This document shows positions 1 through 7,992 of a stretch of DNA of 64,000 nucleotides, one piece after another. How positions within the stretch are numbered: position 1 is the first letter of the stretch; the number at the start of each line of letters is the position of its first letter. The DNA comes from Rhodanobacter glycinis. GTDB taxonomy: Bacteria; Pseudomonadota; Gammaproteobacteria; Xanthomonadales; Rhodanobacteraceae. The stretch spans positions 45,720-109,719 of the forward strand of contig NZ_FOSR01000010.1 of NCBI RefSeq assembly GCF_900114325.1, read 5' to 3'. Made by a program: the position numbers and the translations under genes. The notes under the pieces are model-generated. The model was given only the letters and a program-made list of their open reading frames with translations, did not search any database and was not told where the DNA came from.

Positions 1-1
1 C

Positions 2-1360
2 TTGTGCGACGCCTACGCGATGAGCGAGGAGTTCACCAAGGCGATCCCGCTCTGTCGCCGGGCCATCGCCACCTATCGCACGCAAGCCGATGCATGGGGC
101 ATGGGCAATGCCGGAAACGACCTCGGCATCGTCTACACCCACTTGCACCGTTACGACGAGGCGATTCCTGCCTACCTGGAAGCGCGCAGGCAATTCGCCA
201 GCATCGGCGCAGGGCAGATGGTGGTGCTGGTGGGCGACAACCTTTCGCAGGCGTACCGGAAAACCGGGCGGGTACGCGAGGCATTGGCGTTGTCGCATGC
301 CTCGCTGGCACAGGAGCAGGCGGCCGGCCGGGTCAGCGATGCGCTCAGCTCGCGCGCCGACATTGCGCTGGATTACGCCGCGCTGGGCCAGCCTGGCAAG
401 GCGCTGGCACTGATGGACGCCGTGGTGGCTGATGCGCGCGATGCCCATCTGCAAGGCCTGTTGCCGGACTTCGTGCGCACGCGCAGCGAAATAGAGCAGC
501 AGCAGGGGAAGTTGCGTCCGGCACTGGCCGACGCGCGCGAGGTGATCACCGCACTCAACCAGCGCAATGCCGCCGTGTTGCGCTCGGAGGAAGCCCGGCT
601 GGCAGCGCGCTATGCCACGCGCGAGAAGGAGTTGCAGATTCTCGCGCTGCAGCGGCAGAACCAGGTGAAGGACCTGCAACTGAAGGCGGCCCAGGCGGAG
701 GCGGCGCGTCGAGGCGAGGAGCAGCAGCGCCAATCGCTGCGCATCATGTTCGGGCGCGGGGTGGTGGTGGCCTTGTCGTTGATGGCCTTGCTGCTTTACC
801 TGCTGCTGCGTTCGCAGCACCGGCACGCCGTCGAATTGCGTGCGCAGGCGCTGCGTGATCCGCTCACCGGTGTCGAAAACCGACGTGCTTTCCAGCAGCG
901 CGCGATGGACCTGCTGGCCGAATCGCGCGGATTTCCGGCGTCGACGTCGGCCCACGTGCTGATGCTGATCGACGTCGACCACTTCAAGCGCATCAACGAT
1001 GGCGCCGGCCACCCGCAGGGCGACGAAGTGCTGCGGATCATCACCGACGGCCTGCGCCGGGCGGCGGGCGATGTCGGCCACGTTGCCCGCATCGGCGGTG
1101 AGGAATTCGCGGTGCTGTGCCCGGGTTGCGGCGCCATGGCCGGCATGCGCCTGGCCGAGACCTTGCGTGCGGAAGTGGCCACATTGGCACTGCCGCCGGA
1201 AGCCAAGGTGTCGACGGTGACCATCAGCATCGGCGTGGCCGTGTTCGACGGCGCCCGTTGCCATGATCTGTCGAGCTGGATGCGCGCCGCCGACATGGCC
1301 ATGTACGAGGCCAAGTCGCACGGTCGCAACCGCGTGGTGGCCAGCGCGCTGGCCACCTGA
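2..1360 (+). CDS. TPR-GGDEF diguanylate cyclase, 5' end cut by the window
   Basis: Membrane-bound diguanylate cyclase expected to make c-di-GMP from two GTP. The frame is already open at the window edge, so the true N-terminus is missing. The visible 452 residues show TPR-like helices (about 1-180), a Gln/Arg-rich coiled coil (about 190-247), one transmembrane segment (about 251-270) and a C-terminal GGDEF domain (about 285-447). The DVDHFK motif is at 324-329 and the catalytic loop reads GGEEF at 365-369, so the enzyme looks active. The RxxD inhibitory site normally just upstream of that loop is absent (AAGD at that place), which suggests no classical product inhibition. The architecture suggests a periplasmic TPR sensor; its ligand is unknown. 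Confidence 0.92.
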   Translation: MCDAYAMSEEFTKAIPLCRRAIATYRTQADAWGMGNAGNDLGIVYTHLHRYDEAIPAYLEARRQFASIGAGQMVVLVGDNLSQAYRKTGRVREALALSHASLAQEQAAGRVSDALSSRADIALDYAALGQPGKALALMDAVVADARDAHLQGLLPDFVRTRSEIEQQQGKLRPALADAREVITALNQRNAAVLRSEEARLAARYATREKELQILALQRQNQVKDLQLKAAQAEAARRGEEQQRQSLRIMFGRGVVVALSLMALLLYLLLRSQHRHAVELRAQALRDPLTGVENRRAFQQRAMDLLAESRGFPASTSAHVLMLIDVDHFKRINDGAGHPQGDEVLRIITDGLRRAAGDVGHVARIGGEEFAVLCPGCGAMAGMRLAETLRAEVATLALPPEAKVSTVTISIGVAVFDGARCHDLSSWMRAADMAMYEAKSHGRNRVVASALAT

Positions 1361-1374
1361 TCAGTGCGCCGAAG

Positions 1375-2655
1375 TCAGTGCGTCGGCACGACCTTGCGCG
1401 CCGCGGCCGGATCGTGCCGGTGCCTGAACATCGGCACGAACAGCAGCGCCATCACCAGCGCATAACCGGCGAATGACAGCCAGATGCCGCGCCAGTCCTT
1501 GCAGATGGCCAGCATGTCGTTGCAGCTGTGGTTGGTGAAGAAGTGATCGATCACGAAGCCGGCGATCAGGCTGCCCAGCACCGCGCCCACGCCGTTGGTC
1601 ATCAGCATGAACAGGCCCTGCGCGCTGGCGCGGATCTTCGGGTCGGCCTGGCTTTCCACGAACAGCGAGCCGGAGATGTTGAAGAAGTCGAACGCCATGC
1701 CGTAGATGATGCACGACAGCACGATCATCCACAGGCCTCCGGCCGGGTTGCCGAAGCCGAACAGGCCGAAGCGCAGCACCCACGCCAGCATGCTCATCGT
1801 CATCACCGCCTTGATGCCGAAGCGCTTCAGGAAGAACGGGATGGTGAGGATGAATGCGGTTTCGGAGAACTGCGAGATCGAGATGATGATGGTCGAGTAC
1901 TTCACTGCCAGCAGGTTGGCGTAGGCCGGCACCTTGACGAAATCGCTGAGGAAGGCGTCGCCGTAGGCGTTGGTGAGCTGCAGTGCCGCGCCAAGCAACA
2001 TGGCGAAGATGAAGAACACGGCCATGTTGCGGTTCTTGAACAGCACGAACGAGGTCAGGCCCAGCCGGTCGACCAGGCTGTGGCCCGAGGCGGCATTCAG
2101 CTTGGGCGGGCACTTGGGCAAGGTGAAGGCATACAGGCCAAGCAGCAGCGAGGCGGCCGCAGCCACGTGGAATTGCGCGGGCGAGGCCTTGAAGCCGAGC
2201 AGGCTGGTCGTCCAGGTGGCGGCGATGAATCCGACCGTGCCCCACACACGGATTGGAGGATAGGTGCTGACCACGTCCTCGCCGTTCTGCTTGAGCGCGT
2301 TGTAGGCCACCGTGATCGCCAGCGAAATGGTCGGCATGTAGAAGCACATGTTCAGCAACATCACCCAGAACATCTGCTCCGGGTCGGTCACATGCGGTAT
2401 CGCAAACAGCACCACCGCGCCGGCGATCTGCAGCAAGCCGTAAAGACGCTCGGCGTTGATCCACTTGTCGGCCACGATGCCGACCAGCGAAGGCATGAAC
2501 AGCGAGGCGATGCCCATGGTGGAGAAGATCGCGCCGAAGCTGGTGCCCGACCAATGCTGGGTCTGGAACCACCACGTGCCGATGGTCAAGAGCCACGCGC
2601 CCCAGATGTAGTACTGGAAGAAATTCAGGACGATCAGGCGGAGCTTAAGGCTCAT
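1375..2655 (-). CDS. Nucleoside:H+ symporter, NupG/XapB-like (MFS)
   Basis: Inner-membrane transporter of the major facilitator superfamily, nucleoside:H+ symporter (NHS) type; it probably imports nucleosides with protons. The 426-residue product is hydrophobic throughout and matches the usual length of NupG (about 420). The N-terminal helix with FFQYYIWGAWL and the charged loop DKWINAERL after the second helix are family-like. I take the ATG at 2655 because AGGGGA lies 11 bases upstream; an in-frame ATG at 2700 would add 15 non-hydrophobic residues. The gene is convergent with the GGDEF gene, 14 bp away. Substrate range cannot be read from the sequence; a general MFS sugar or nucleoside permease is the alternative. 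Confidence 0.85.
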   Translation of the reverse strand: MSLKLRLIVLNFFQYYIWGAWLLTIGTWWFQTQHWSGTSFGAIFSTMGIASLFMPSLVGIVADKWINAERLYGLLQIAGAVVLFAIPHVTDPEQMFWVMLLNMCFYMPTISLAITVAYNALKQNGEDVVSTYPPIRVWGTVGFIAATWTTSLLGFKASPAQFHVAAAASLLLGLYAFTLPKCPPKLNAASGHSLVDRLGLTSFVLFKNRNMAVFFIFAMLLGAALQLTNAYGDAFLSDFVKVPAYANLLAVKYSTIIISISQFSETAFILTIPFFLKRFGIKAVMTMSMLAWVLRFGLFGFGNPAGGLWMIVLSCIIYGMAFDFFNISGSLFVESQADPKIRASAQGLFMLMTNGVGAVLGSLIAGFVIDHFFTNHSCNDMLAICKDWRGIWLSFAGYALVMALLFVPMFRHRHDPAAARKVVPTH

Positions 2656-2767
2656 GAGATGCGGATTCCCCTGTAAGGCCGGGGTCGATCCCGTGGCCAT
2701 GATGTTCTATCAGATGAGGTTAGACGACGCTGGCGTCAGGCGGCAAGGTGCAATGCGGCAGGTTCGA

Positions 2768-3373
2768 TCAGCCGGCTCGATCGGAGTCGGCCAGCGCGTT
2801 TGCCACGCGCTCGCGCAGGATCGGCAGCAGCTCCGTTTCGAACCATGGGTTGCGGGTCAGCCACAAGCGGTTGCGTGGGCTGGGGTGCGGCAGCGGCAGC
2901 ACGCCGCGCGCCAGGTGTTCGCGCCAGGCCAGCACCGTGTCGGTCAGCGTGCGTCCGCGATGCTCGCCGAGCAGGCCGGCTTGCGCGTATTGGCCAATCG
3001 CAAGCGTCAGCCGCACTCCCGTCAACAACGGGAACAGGCGAGGATGCCAGGCCGGTGCGCATTCCGGGCGCGGCGGCAGGTCGCCGCCCTTGCCGGTGCC
3101 GGGAAAACAGAAGCCCATCGGTGCGATGGCGATTTTGCCGGCGTCGTAGAACGTATCCCGGTCGATGCCGAGCCAGTCGCGCAGGCGGTCGCCGCTGGGG
3201 TCATTGAACGGAATCCCGGTCTCGTGCACCTTGCGTCCCGGCGCCTGGCTCACGATCAACAATCGCGATGTTGCCGACGCCTGCACTACCGGACGCGGTC
3301 CCAGCGGCAGGTGTGCCGCGCAGATCCGGCAGGCGCGGATCTCGGCGAGCAGGCGATCGAGCGATGCAGTCAT
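2768..3373 (-). CDS. Uracil-DNA glycosylase family protein (family 4-like, Fe-S)
   Basis: Predicted DNA repair glycosylase of the uracil-DNA glycosylase superfamily (COG1573-like), which removes uracil from DNA. In the 201-residue protein motif A reads SQAPG where classic family 4 has GEAPG, and motif B is HPSPRN near the C-terminus. Four cysteines fit a 4Fe-4S pattern: CxxC at 15-18 and a CX15C pair further on (in GFCFPG and PEC). The PSGDRLRDWLG stretch is typical of this subgroup. It is a lone gene 136 bp downstream of yraN on the same strand. Superfamily assignment is firm; the exact substrate (uracil or another base lesion) is uncertain because motif A is divergent. Confidence 0.85.
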   Translation of the reverse strand: MTASLDRLLAEIRACRICAAHLPLGPRPVVQASATSRLLIVSQAPGRKVHETGIPFNDPSGDRLRDWLGIDRDTFYDAGKIAIAPMGFCFPGTGKGGDLPPRPECAPAWHPRLFPLLTGVRLTLAIGQYAQAGLLGEHRGRTLTDTVLAWREHLARGVLPLPHPSPRNRLWLTRNPWFETELLPILRERVANALADSDRAG

Positions 3374-3509
3374 GCGATGCCATCATCCTGCGCGTGGAGT
3401 GCGGGAGGGCGGGCGATGGCGAACAGTTCGGCGCCGAGGCAGGCGGTATGCAAAGTGGCAAGCACGGCAACAGGACCATTCATGCGTCCATTATTCCACC
3501 GATGCCGTT

Positions 3510-3866
3510 TCATTCCACTTCGAACGCGCCACGCAGCCAGTGCATGCGCGCGTCGGCGGCCGGGCCGTCATAGCTGACCACGTCGAAGCGGCAGGGGCGT
3601 TGTGCATCGCGTGGGTGTGCGGCCAGCCACAGTTGCGCGGTGCGGATCAGCTTGTCGCGCTTGCCGCGGGTGACCGAGGCGGCGGCATCGCCGTGGCCGG
3701 CGCTCACCCGGTAACGCACTTCGACGAACACTACGGTGTCGCCGTCGCGCATCACCAGGTCGAGCTCGCCGTGGCGCGTGGTGTAGTTGCGCGCCAGCAG
3801 CTTCAGGCCGGCGCGCTCGAGTTCCGCGCCGGCGCGCTGTTCGAAGGCGGCGCCGGCAGCGCGCAT
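3510..3866 (-). CDS. yraN: YraN family (UPF0102) endonuclease-like protein
   Basis: A 118-residue protein of the UPF0102/YraN family, which has a restriction-endonuclease-like fold and no settled biochemical role. The family core HGELDLVMRDGDTVVFVEVR carries the acidic residues and the E-V-K/R pair that would bind metal. Its start overlaps the lpoA stop by one base (TGATG), so it is translationally coupled downstream of lpoA. The rsmI / lpoA-yraN arrangement is conserved in gammaproteobacteria. The length is standard and nothing is broken. Confidence 0.92.
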   Translation of the reverse strand: MRAAGAAFEQRAGAELERAGLKLLARNYTTRHGELDLVMRDGDTVVFVEVRYRVSAGHGDAAASVTRGKRDKLIRTAQLWLAAHPRDAQRPCRFDVVSYDGPAADARMHWLRGAFEVE

Positions 3867-5818
3867 CAGCCGCCAGTCGCGGGCGCGGCAACCGGTGTGG
3901 CGGCAGCGCTGCTGGCCGGGGCCGGCATGTTCGCCGGCGGAATCGGCATCCCGGCGGCTGGCATCGGTGCGCTGCCCGCCGGGGCGGGAACGGCATCCAT
4001 CTGCAGGTCGCCGCCGATCGGACGGGCCACGCCATCCTGGAATTTCGCCCAGATCAGCACGCGCCGCACGCGCCCGAATGCATCGGCTGCGAGCTGGCCG
4101 CTGGCGCCCGGCAGGTAGCTGCCCGGGTGCTCGCGCATCCAGCCGATGTACGGCACCAGGTTCCATGCATCCATGCCGAAGGCGAACAGTCGTGCGGAAC
4201 CGCCGCGGGCGGCGGGCAGCAGGGCGGCGATGTCGCCGTGGCGGGGCAGGCCGGTCTGCGCGTCGAACAGCCACGGCGCATCGCAGAACTCCACGCCATT
4301 GAGGTCGTTGTCGTCGCCCGGATCGTCGCTGCCTCCGTAGATATGCGAGGTGGCGAACACCGGCAGGGTGACGCGCGCCACGCGCAATTGCGGCAGCAAC
4401 AGGCGGGCCTGTTCCGGGCGCATGCTGATGAAGATGCCGCTACCGCCGAGGCTTGCGGCGGCAGGTGCACTGGCCGTGCCGGCGACAGCCGGCGCAGGCG
4501 CGGGCGTGGTGCTGCTGTCGGTCATGCTCAGGCCGGCAATCGCACTGTGATAGTTCACGCTGCCGCTGGTGATCTGCGCCTGGCCGACGACCTGGCCGCC
4601 ACGGGCGACCAGTTCGGCCTTGAAGGCGCCGGCGGCGCGTTTGGCGAAGTCGTCGTCGGAAATGATCACGTAGGCGCGGGTGATGCCGCGCTCGATCATG
4701 TGATCCGCCACCTGGGCGCCCTCGGTTTCCGGGCGCAGTGCGAACTCGGTGGCGCCGGAAGCGGGCAGGGTGTCGTTGTCGGGATGGTTCAGCGCCAGCA
4801 CCGGCACCGGCAGCGAGGACTGTGCCAGCACGGCGCCGACCGCGCCGCGGGTGAGCGGGCCGACGATCAGCTGGGCGCCGTCGGCAACGGCCAGTTGGTA
4901 GGCCTTGACCGCGCCATCCGGGGTGCCGACGCTGTCGTATACGCGCACGCTCGGCCGCGGGGCGTGATTGCTGGCGGCGTTGAAGTAGGCGGCGAAGAAG
5001 CCTTCGCGAATGGCCTGGCTGACGCCAGCGAAGTCGTTCCCTTCCGGCAGCAACAGGGCCAGCTTCGCCGGCACCTTGTAACCCTGGCGCACATTGGCGC
5101 CGGCGCCCGGCAACAGGGTGCCGACAGGCTGGCCCAGGTTGGGCTGGGCTTGGGCTACCACCACGCCGAGCCGGGTCAGCGCCTCGTTGATCCACGGCAG
5201 CATGCGATCGCCGGGATGCATCGCGGCGGCGCGCTGCTTGAGTTCGTCGACGCCCACCTTGGTCAGCAGGTCGATCGCCTGCGTACGGTTCTGCGTGCGG
5301 TCGAGACCGTGCAGCAGGCCATCCATCTGCACGCGGGTGCGGCCGGCGCCCCAGTAATCATGGCTGGCGGCCATCGCCTGTGCGCGCAGTTCCAGCTGTC
5401 GGGGCTGCAGCGCGGGCGGTACGCTGACGCCGGGCTGGCTGGTCAGTCGCAGCGCGGTGGCCGGATCGTGCTGGCGCAGCGCGATTTCGGCGCGCAGCAG
5501 GTCCAATCGCACCGGTTCGTCGCCCTGCAACTGCGTGCGGTCGATACCGGCGATGATCGGTGCGGCGCGATCCAGCGCGTCTTCCTGGCGATAGTCCTCG
5601 GCCGCAAGCAGGCGATAGTGGCTGGCGCGGCCCGGATTCTGCGCGGCCAGTGCCAGATAGGCCTGTGCAGCCTGGTCAAACTGACCCTGGCTGGCCAGTG
5701 CGGCGGCCTGTTGCGCGGCGGCGGTTTCGGCGGGCGAGGGCGGCTTGATGCCCGGTACGCAGGCGCTCAGCGCCAGCGAGAACAGCACGGTAATGGCCGC
5801 GGCGCGGTACGAACGCAT
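3866..5818 (-). CDS. lpoA: Penicillin-binding protein activator lipoprotein LpoA
   Basis: Outer-membrane lipoprotein that activates the bifunctional peptidoglycan synthase PBP1A from the periplasm. The 650-residue product starts with a lipoprotein signal peptide ending in the lipobox LSAC (Cys about residue 20), then an N-terminal helical TPR-like part and a C-terminal periplasmic-binding-protein type I fold (for example IVGPLTRGAVGAVLAQSS). I chose the ATG at 5818: GAGGA lies six bases upstream, whereas for the nearby ATG at 5824 the same sequence would abut the start. It is divergent from rsmI with 88 bp between, as in E. coli. The C-terminus is Ala/Pro-rich low complexity. Confidence 0.92.
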   Translation of the reverse strand: MRSYRAAAITVLFSLALSACVPGIKPPSPAETAAAQQAAALASQGQFDQAAQAYLALAAQNPGRASHYRLLAAEDYRQEDALDRAAPIIAGIDRTQLQGDEPVRLDLLRAEIALRQHDPATALRLTSQPGVSVPPALQPRQLELRAQAMAASHDYWGAGRTRVQMDGLLHGLDRTQNRTQAIDLLTKVGVDELKQRAAAMHPGDRMLPWINEALTRLGVVVAQAQPNLGQPVGTLLPGAGANVRQGYKVPAKLALLLPEGNDFAGVSQAIREGFFAAYFNAASNHAPRPSVRVYDSVGTPDGAVKAYQLAVADGAQLIVGPLTRGAVGAVLAQSSLPVPVLALNHPDNDTLPASGATEFALRPETEGAQVADHMIERGITRAYVIISDDDFAKRAAGAFKAELVARGGQVVGQAQITSGSVNYHSAIAGLSMTDSSTTPAPAPAVAGTASAPAAASLGGSGIFISMRPEQARLLLPQLRVARVTLPVFATSHIYGGSDDPGDDNDLNGVEFCDAPWLFDAQTGLPRHGDIAALLPAARGGSARLFAFGMDAWNLVPYIGWMREHPGSYLPGASGQLAADAFGRVRRVLIWAKFQDGVARPIGGDLQMDAVPAPAGSAPMPAAGMPIPPANMPAPASSAAATPVAAPATGG

Positions 5819-5906
5819 GTACATTCCTCGGTCGGTATCGACAGGATCGGCGATTGCGCGATCATAGCCGATCACATTGCCGCTTCGCGGCGAACTGGAG
5901 CGCACG

Positions 5907-6737
5907 ATGTCATCCACCACGCCCGGCTGCCTGTGGGTGGTCGCCACGCCGATCGGGCATCGCGACGATTTTTCGGTGCGTGCCATCGAGACGCTGCGCA
6001 GTGTTTCGGTGATCGCGGCGGAAGACACCCGCCACAGTCGGCCGTTGCTGCAGCACCACAACATCGCCACGCCGCTGATTGCGCTGCACGAGCACAATGA
6101 ACGCGATGCCGTGGATGCCGTAGTGCGTCGCTTGCTGAATGGCGACTCGGTGGCGTTGATCTCCGATGCGGGTACGCCGTTGATCTCCGACCCGGGTTTT
6201 CGGCTGGTGCGCGCCGCACGCGCGGCCGGCATCCGCTGCGTGCCGGTGCCCGGTGCGTGCGCGGCGATTGCGGCGTTGTCGGTGGCCGGCTTGCCCAGCG
6301 ACCGTTTCGTATTCGAGGGTTTTCTGCCGCCCAAATCCGCCGCCCGGCGCAGTCGTCTGCAGGAATTGGCCGGTGAGCCGCGCACGCTGATTTTCTACGA
6401 ATCATCACATCGCGTGGCCGAAAGCCTGGCCGACATGCGCGACGTGTTCGGCGGCGAGCGCGAGGCGGTGCTCGCGCGCGAGCTGACCAAGCTGTTCGAG
6501 ACCGTGCTCGGCGAGCCGCTGATCGAGCTGGCCGCGCGCGTGGTGGCCGATCCCGACCAGCAGCGCGGCGAGCATGTGATCGTGGTGGCCGGGCGGGGCG
6601 AGGAGGCGGACGCGAAACTGGTCGAGGGCCGGCGCGTGTTCGCCATCCTGCGCGAAGAGCTGCCGCCGGCGAAGGCTGCCAAGCTGGCCGCCGCGATCAG
6701 CGGCGCGCCGCGCAAGGAGCTTTATGGAAGTGAGTGA
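5907..6737 (+). CDS. rsmI: 16S rRNA (cytidine(1402)-2'-O)-methyltransferase RsmI
   Basis: Methylates the 2'-O of C1402 in 16S rRNA using S-adenosylmethionine (tetrapyrrole methylase fold). The 276-residue product has the N-terminal VVATPIGHRDD, the VISD/LISDAGTPLISDPG substrate/SAM motif near residues 85-105, and PVPGACAAIAALSVAGLP. The ATG at 5907 has GGAG six bases upstream; an earlier in-frame ATG at 5877 lacks this. The C-terminus is odd: after KELYG the last codons Ser-Glu-stop are supplied by the inverted repeat that begins at 6730, and the tail is shorter than usual for RsmI. Function should not be affected because the catalytic core is complete. Confidence 0.95.
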   Translation: MSSTTPGCLWVVATPIGHRDDFSVRAIETLRSVSVIAAEDTRHSRPLLQHHNIATPLIALHEHNERDAVDAVVRRLLNGDSVALISDAGTPLISDPGFRLVRAARAAGIRCVPVPGACAAIAALSVAGLPSDRFVFEGFLPPKSAARRSRLQELAGEPRTLIFYESSHRVAESLADMRDVFGGEREAVLARELTKLFETVLGEPLIELAARVVADPDQQRGEHVIVVAGRGEEADAKLVEGRRVFAILREELPPAKAAKLAAAISGAPRKELYGSE

Positions 6738-6815
6738 AGAGGAGTGAGGAGTGAGAGAAAGCCCGCAAGGATCGGCGCTTTTGCTCCCTCTCACTCCTCA
6801 CTTCTCTTCACTCAC
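6730..6815. repeat. Purine-rich inverted repeat, copy A (stop-codon repeat)
   Basis: Two arms of about 33 bases, 6730-6762 (begins GTGAGTGAAGAGGAGTGAGG) and 6781-6815 (complementary, ends CTTCTCTTCACTCAC), pair with about three mismatches around an 18-base loop. The left arm contains the rsmI stop codon; the right arm ends five bases before the -10 hexamer of rnpB. Related copies lie at 29122-29262 and 32420-32508. It could end rsmI transcripts or protect their 3' ends; there is no T-run. Confidence 0.85.
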
Positions 6816-6820
6816 TCCTC

Positions 6821-6826
6821 TATACT
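6821..6826 (+). promoter_or_regulatory. rnpB promoter -10 hexamer
   Basis: TATACT stands about 6-7 bases before the first base of the RNase P helix P1, the right place for a sigma-70 -10 element. No good -35 is visible: the corresponding bases lie inside the right arm of inverted repeat copy A. Strong expression of rnpB is expected, so upstream DNA or an unrecognised -35 must help. Confidence 0.6.
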
Positions 6827-6831
6827 CCCCG

Positions 6832-7199
<368 letters not shown>

Positions 7200-7207
7200 T
7201 TCCAGCC

Positions 7208-7240
7208 GCATCCCCGGCCGTCATCGACGGCCGGGGATGC
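7208..7240. other. Perfect 15-bp hairpin downstream of rnpB
   Basis: GCATCCCCGGCCGTC and its exact complement flank the loop ATC. It starts about 10 bases after the RNase P RNA end and so may define or stabilise that 3' end, but the following bases are GCGTGAG rather than a T-run, so it is not a textbook intrinsic terminator. From 7241 to 7425 I see nothing else. Confidence 0.6.
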
Positions 7241-7425
7241 GCGTGAGCGAGCGCATGAACGCGGGTTCAGCCAAATGGCCTGGACCGATGACGCGAAAGC
7301 CTGCGACAAGCCGTGTCGTTCCGTAAAAAATCCCCACCATTCAAGCACCTTTGGCAGCTTCCTCGAAATGGCTGGAATTTCGGCCACAACTTCGCCTTTC
7401 TCCTTGATTCACAAAAGAAAATCCC

Positions 7426-7454
7426 TTGACAGTCTCATGGGGCGAGACTATCGT
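7426..7454 (+). promoter_or_regulatory. Sigma-70 promoter of the dcw cluster (Pmra)
   Basis: A consensus -35 TTGACA (7426-7431), a 17-base spacer and -10 TATCGT (7449-7454) lie 45 bases upstream of the mraZ start. The -10 overlaps the first MraZ repeat, so bound MraZ would occlude RNA polymerase. Confidence 0.8.
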
Positions 7455-7487
7455 GGGTTCCAGTGTGAAATCGTGGGAATAAGTGGA
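7453..7487 (+). promoter_or_regulatory. MraZ operator: four direct repeats at 10-bp spacing
   Basis: GTGGG (7453-7457), GTGTG (7463-7467), GTGGG (7473-7477) and GTGGA (7483-7487) are each separated by five bases. This matches the known MraZ-binding repeats (TGGGN spaced 10 bp) in front of mraZ. It implies autorepression of the whole dcw operon by MraZ. Confidence 0.85.
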
Positions 7488-7498
7488 GTCATAGGATC

Positions 7499-7945
7499 GT
7501 GTTCCAGGGCGAAACCGCCATTACCGTCGACGACAAGGGCCGTCTGGCCATTCCGACCGCGTATCGCGAGTTGGTCGCCGGCGCGTGCGCGAATCGTCTG
7601 GTGCTCACCTACAACCCGTTCGAGACGGGTTGCCTGTGGCTGTTTCCCCACGACGAGTGGGAAAAGGTGCGTGACCAAGTGAATGCATTGCCCAGCGTCA
7701 AGGCCGTGCATCGCGCCTTGCAGATGAAGTTGGTGGGTGCGGCGGCCATGGTCGAGCCGGACGGGGCGGCTCGCATCCTGCTGCCGGCCAGCCAGCGTGC
7801 CACGACAGGCATCGAGAAGAAGGCGGTACTGCTGGGCATGGGCAGCAAGTTCGAGTTGTGGAGCGAACAGGCCCACCTGGCCAAGATCCGCCAGACCATC
7901 GGCGAAGACGAAATCAGTGACGACATGGCCGACCTGCGCCTGTAA
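7499..7945 (+). CDS. mraZ: Transcriptional regulator MraZ
   Basis: First gene of the dcw cluster; a ring-forming AbrB-like DNA-binding protein that represses its own operon. The 148-residue product has two SpoVT/AbrB repeats: the first begins [20 protein letters not shown], the second lies around [16 protein letters not shown]. The start is GTG at 7499, preceded by TAGGA and by the four-repeat operator, which together fix the start. Length is normal. Confidence 0.95.
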   Translation: MFQGETAITVDDKGRLAIPTAYRELVAGACANRLVLTYNPFETGCLWLFPHDEWEKVRDQVNALPSVKAVHRALQMKLVGAAAMVEPDGAARILLPASQRATTGIEKKAVLLGMGSKFELWSEQAHLAKIRQTIGEDEISDDMADLRL

Positions 7946-7992
7946 CGGACGCGGTTGACGAAGAACACACGAGACGGGACGGGAGGTGCGGC

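Noticed and set aside
1528..2676. Long open frame on the plus strand opposite the nucleoside symporter, and similar long frames opposite most genes
   Set aside because: High G+C makes antisense frames open; their products are Arg/His/Gln-rich without motifs, while the chosen strand encodes recognised proteins.
3866..6385. Extended lpoA frame starting at 6385 inside rsmI
   Set aside because: The lipoprotein signal peptide with its own ribosome binding site begins at 5818, and the upstream part is antisense to rsmI.
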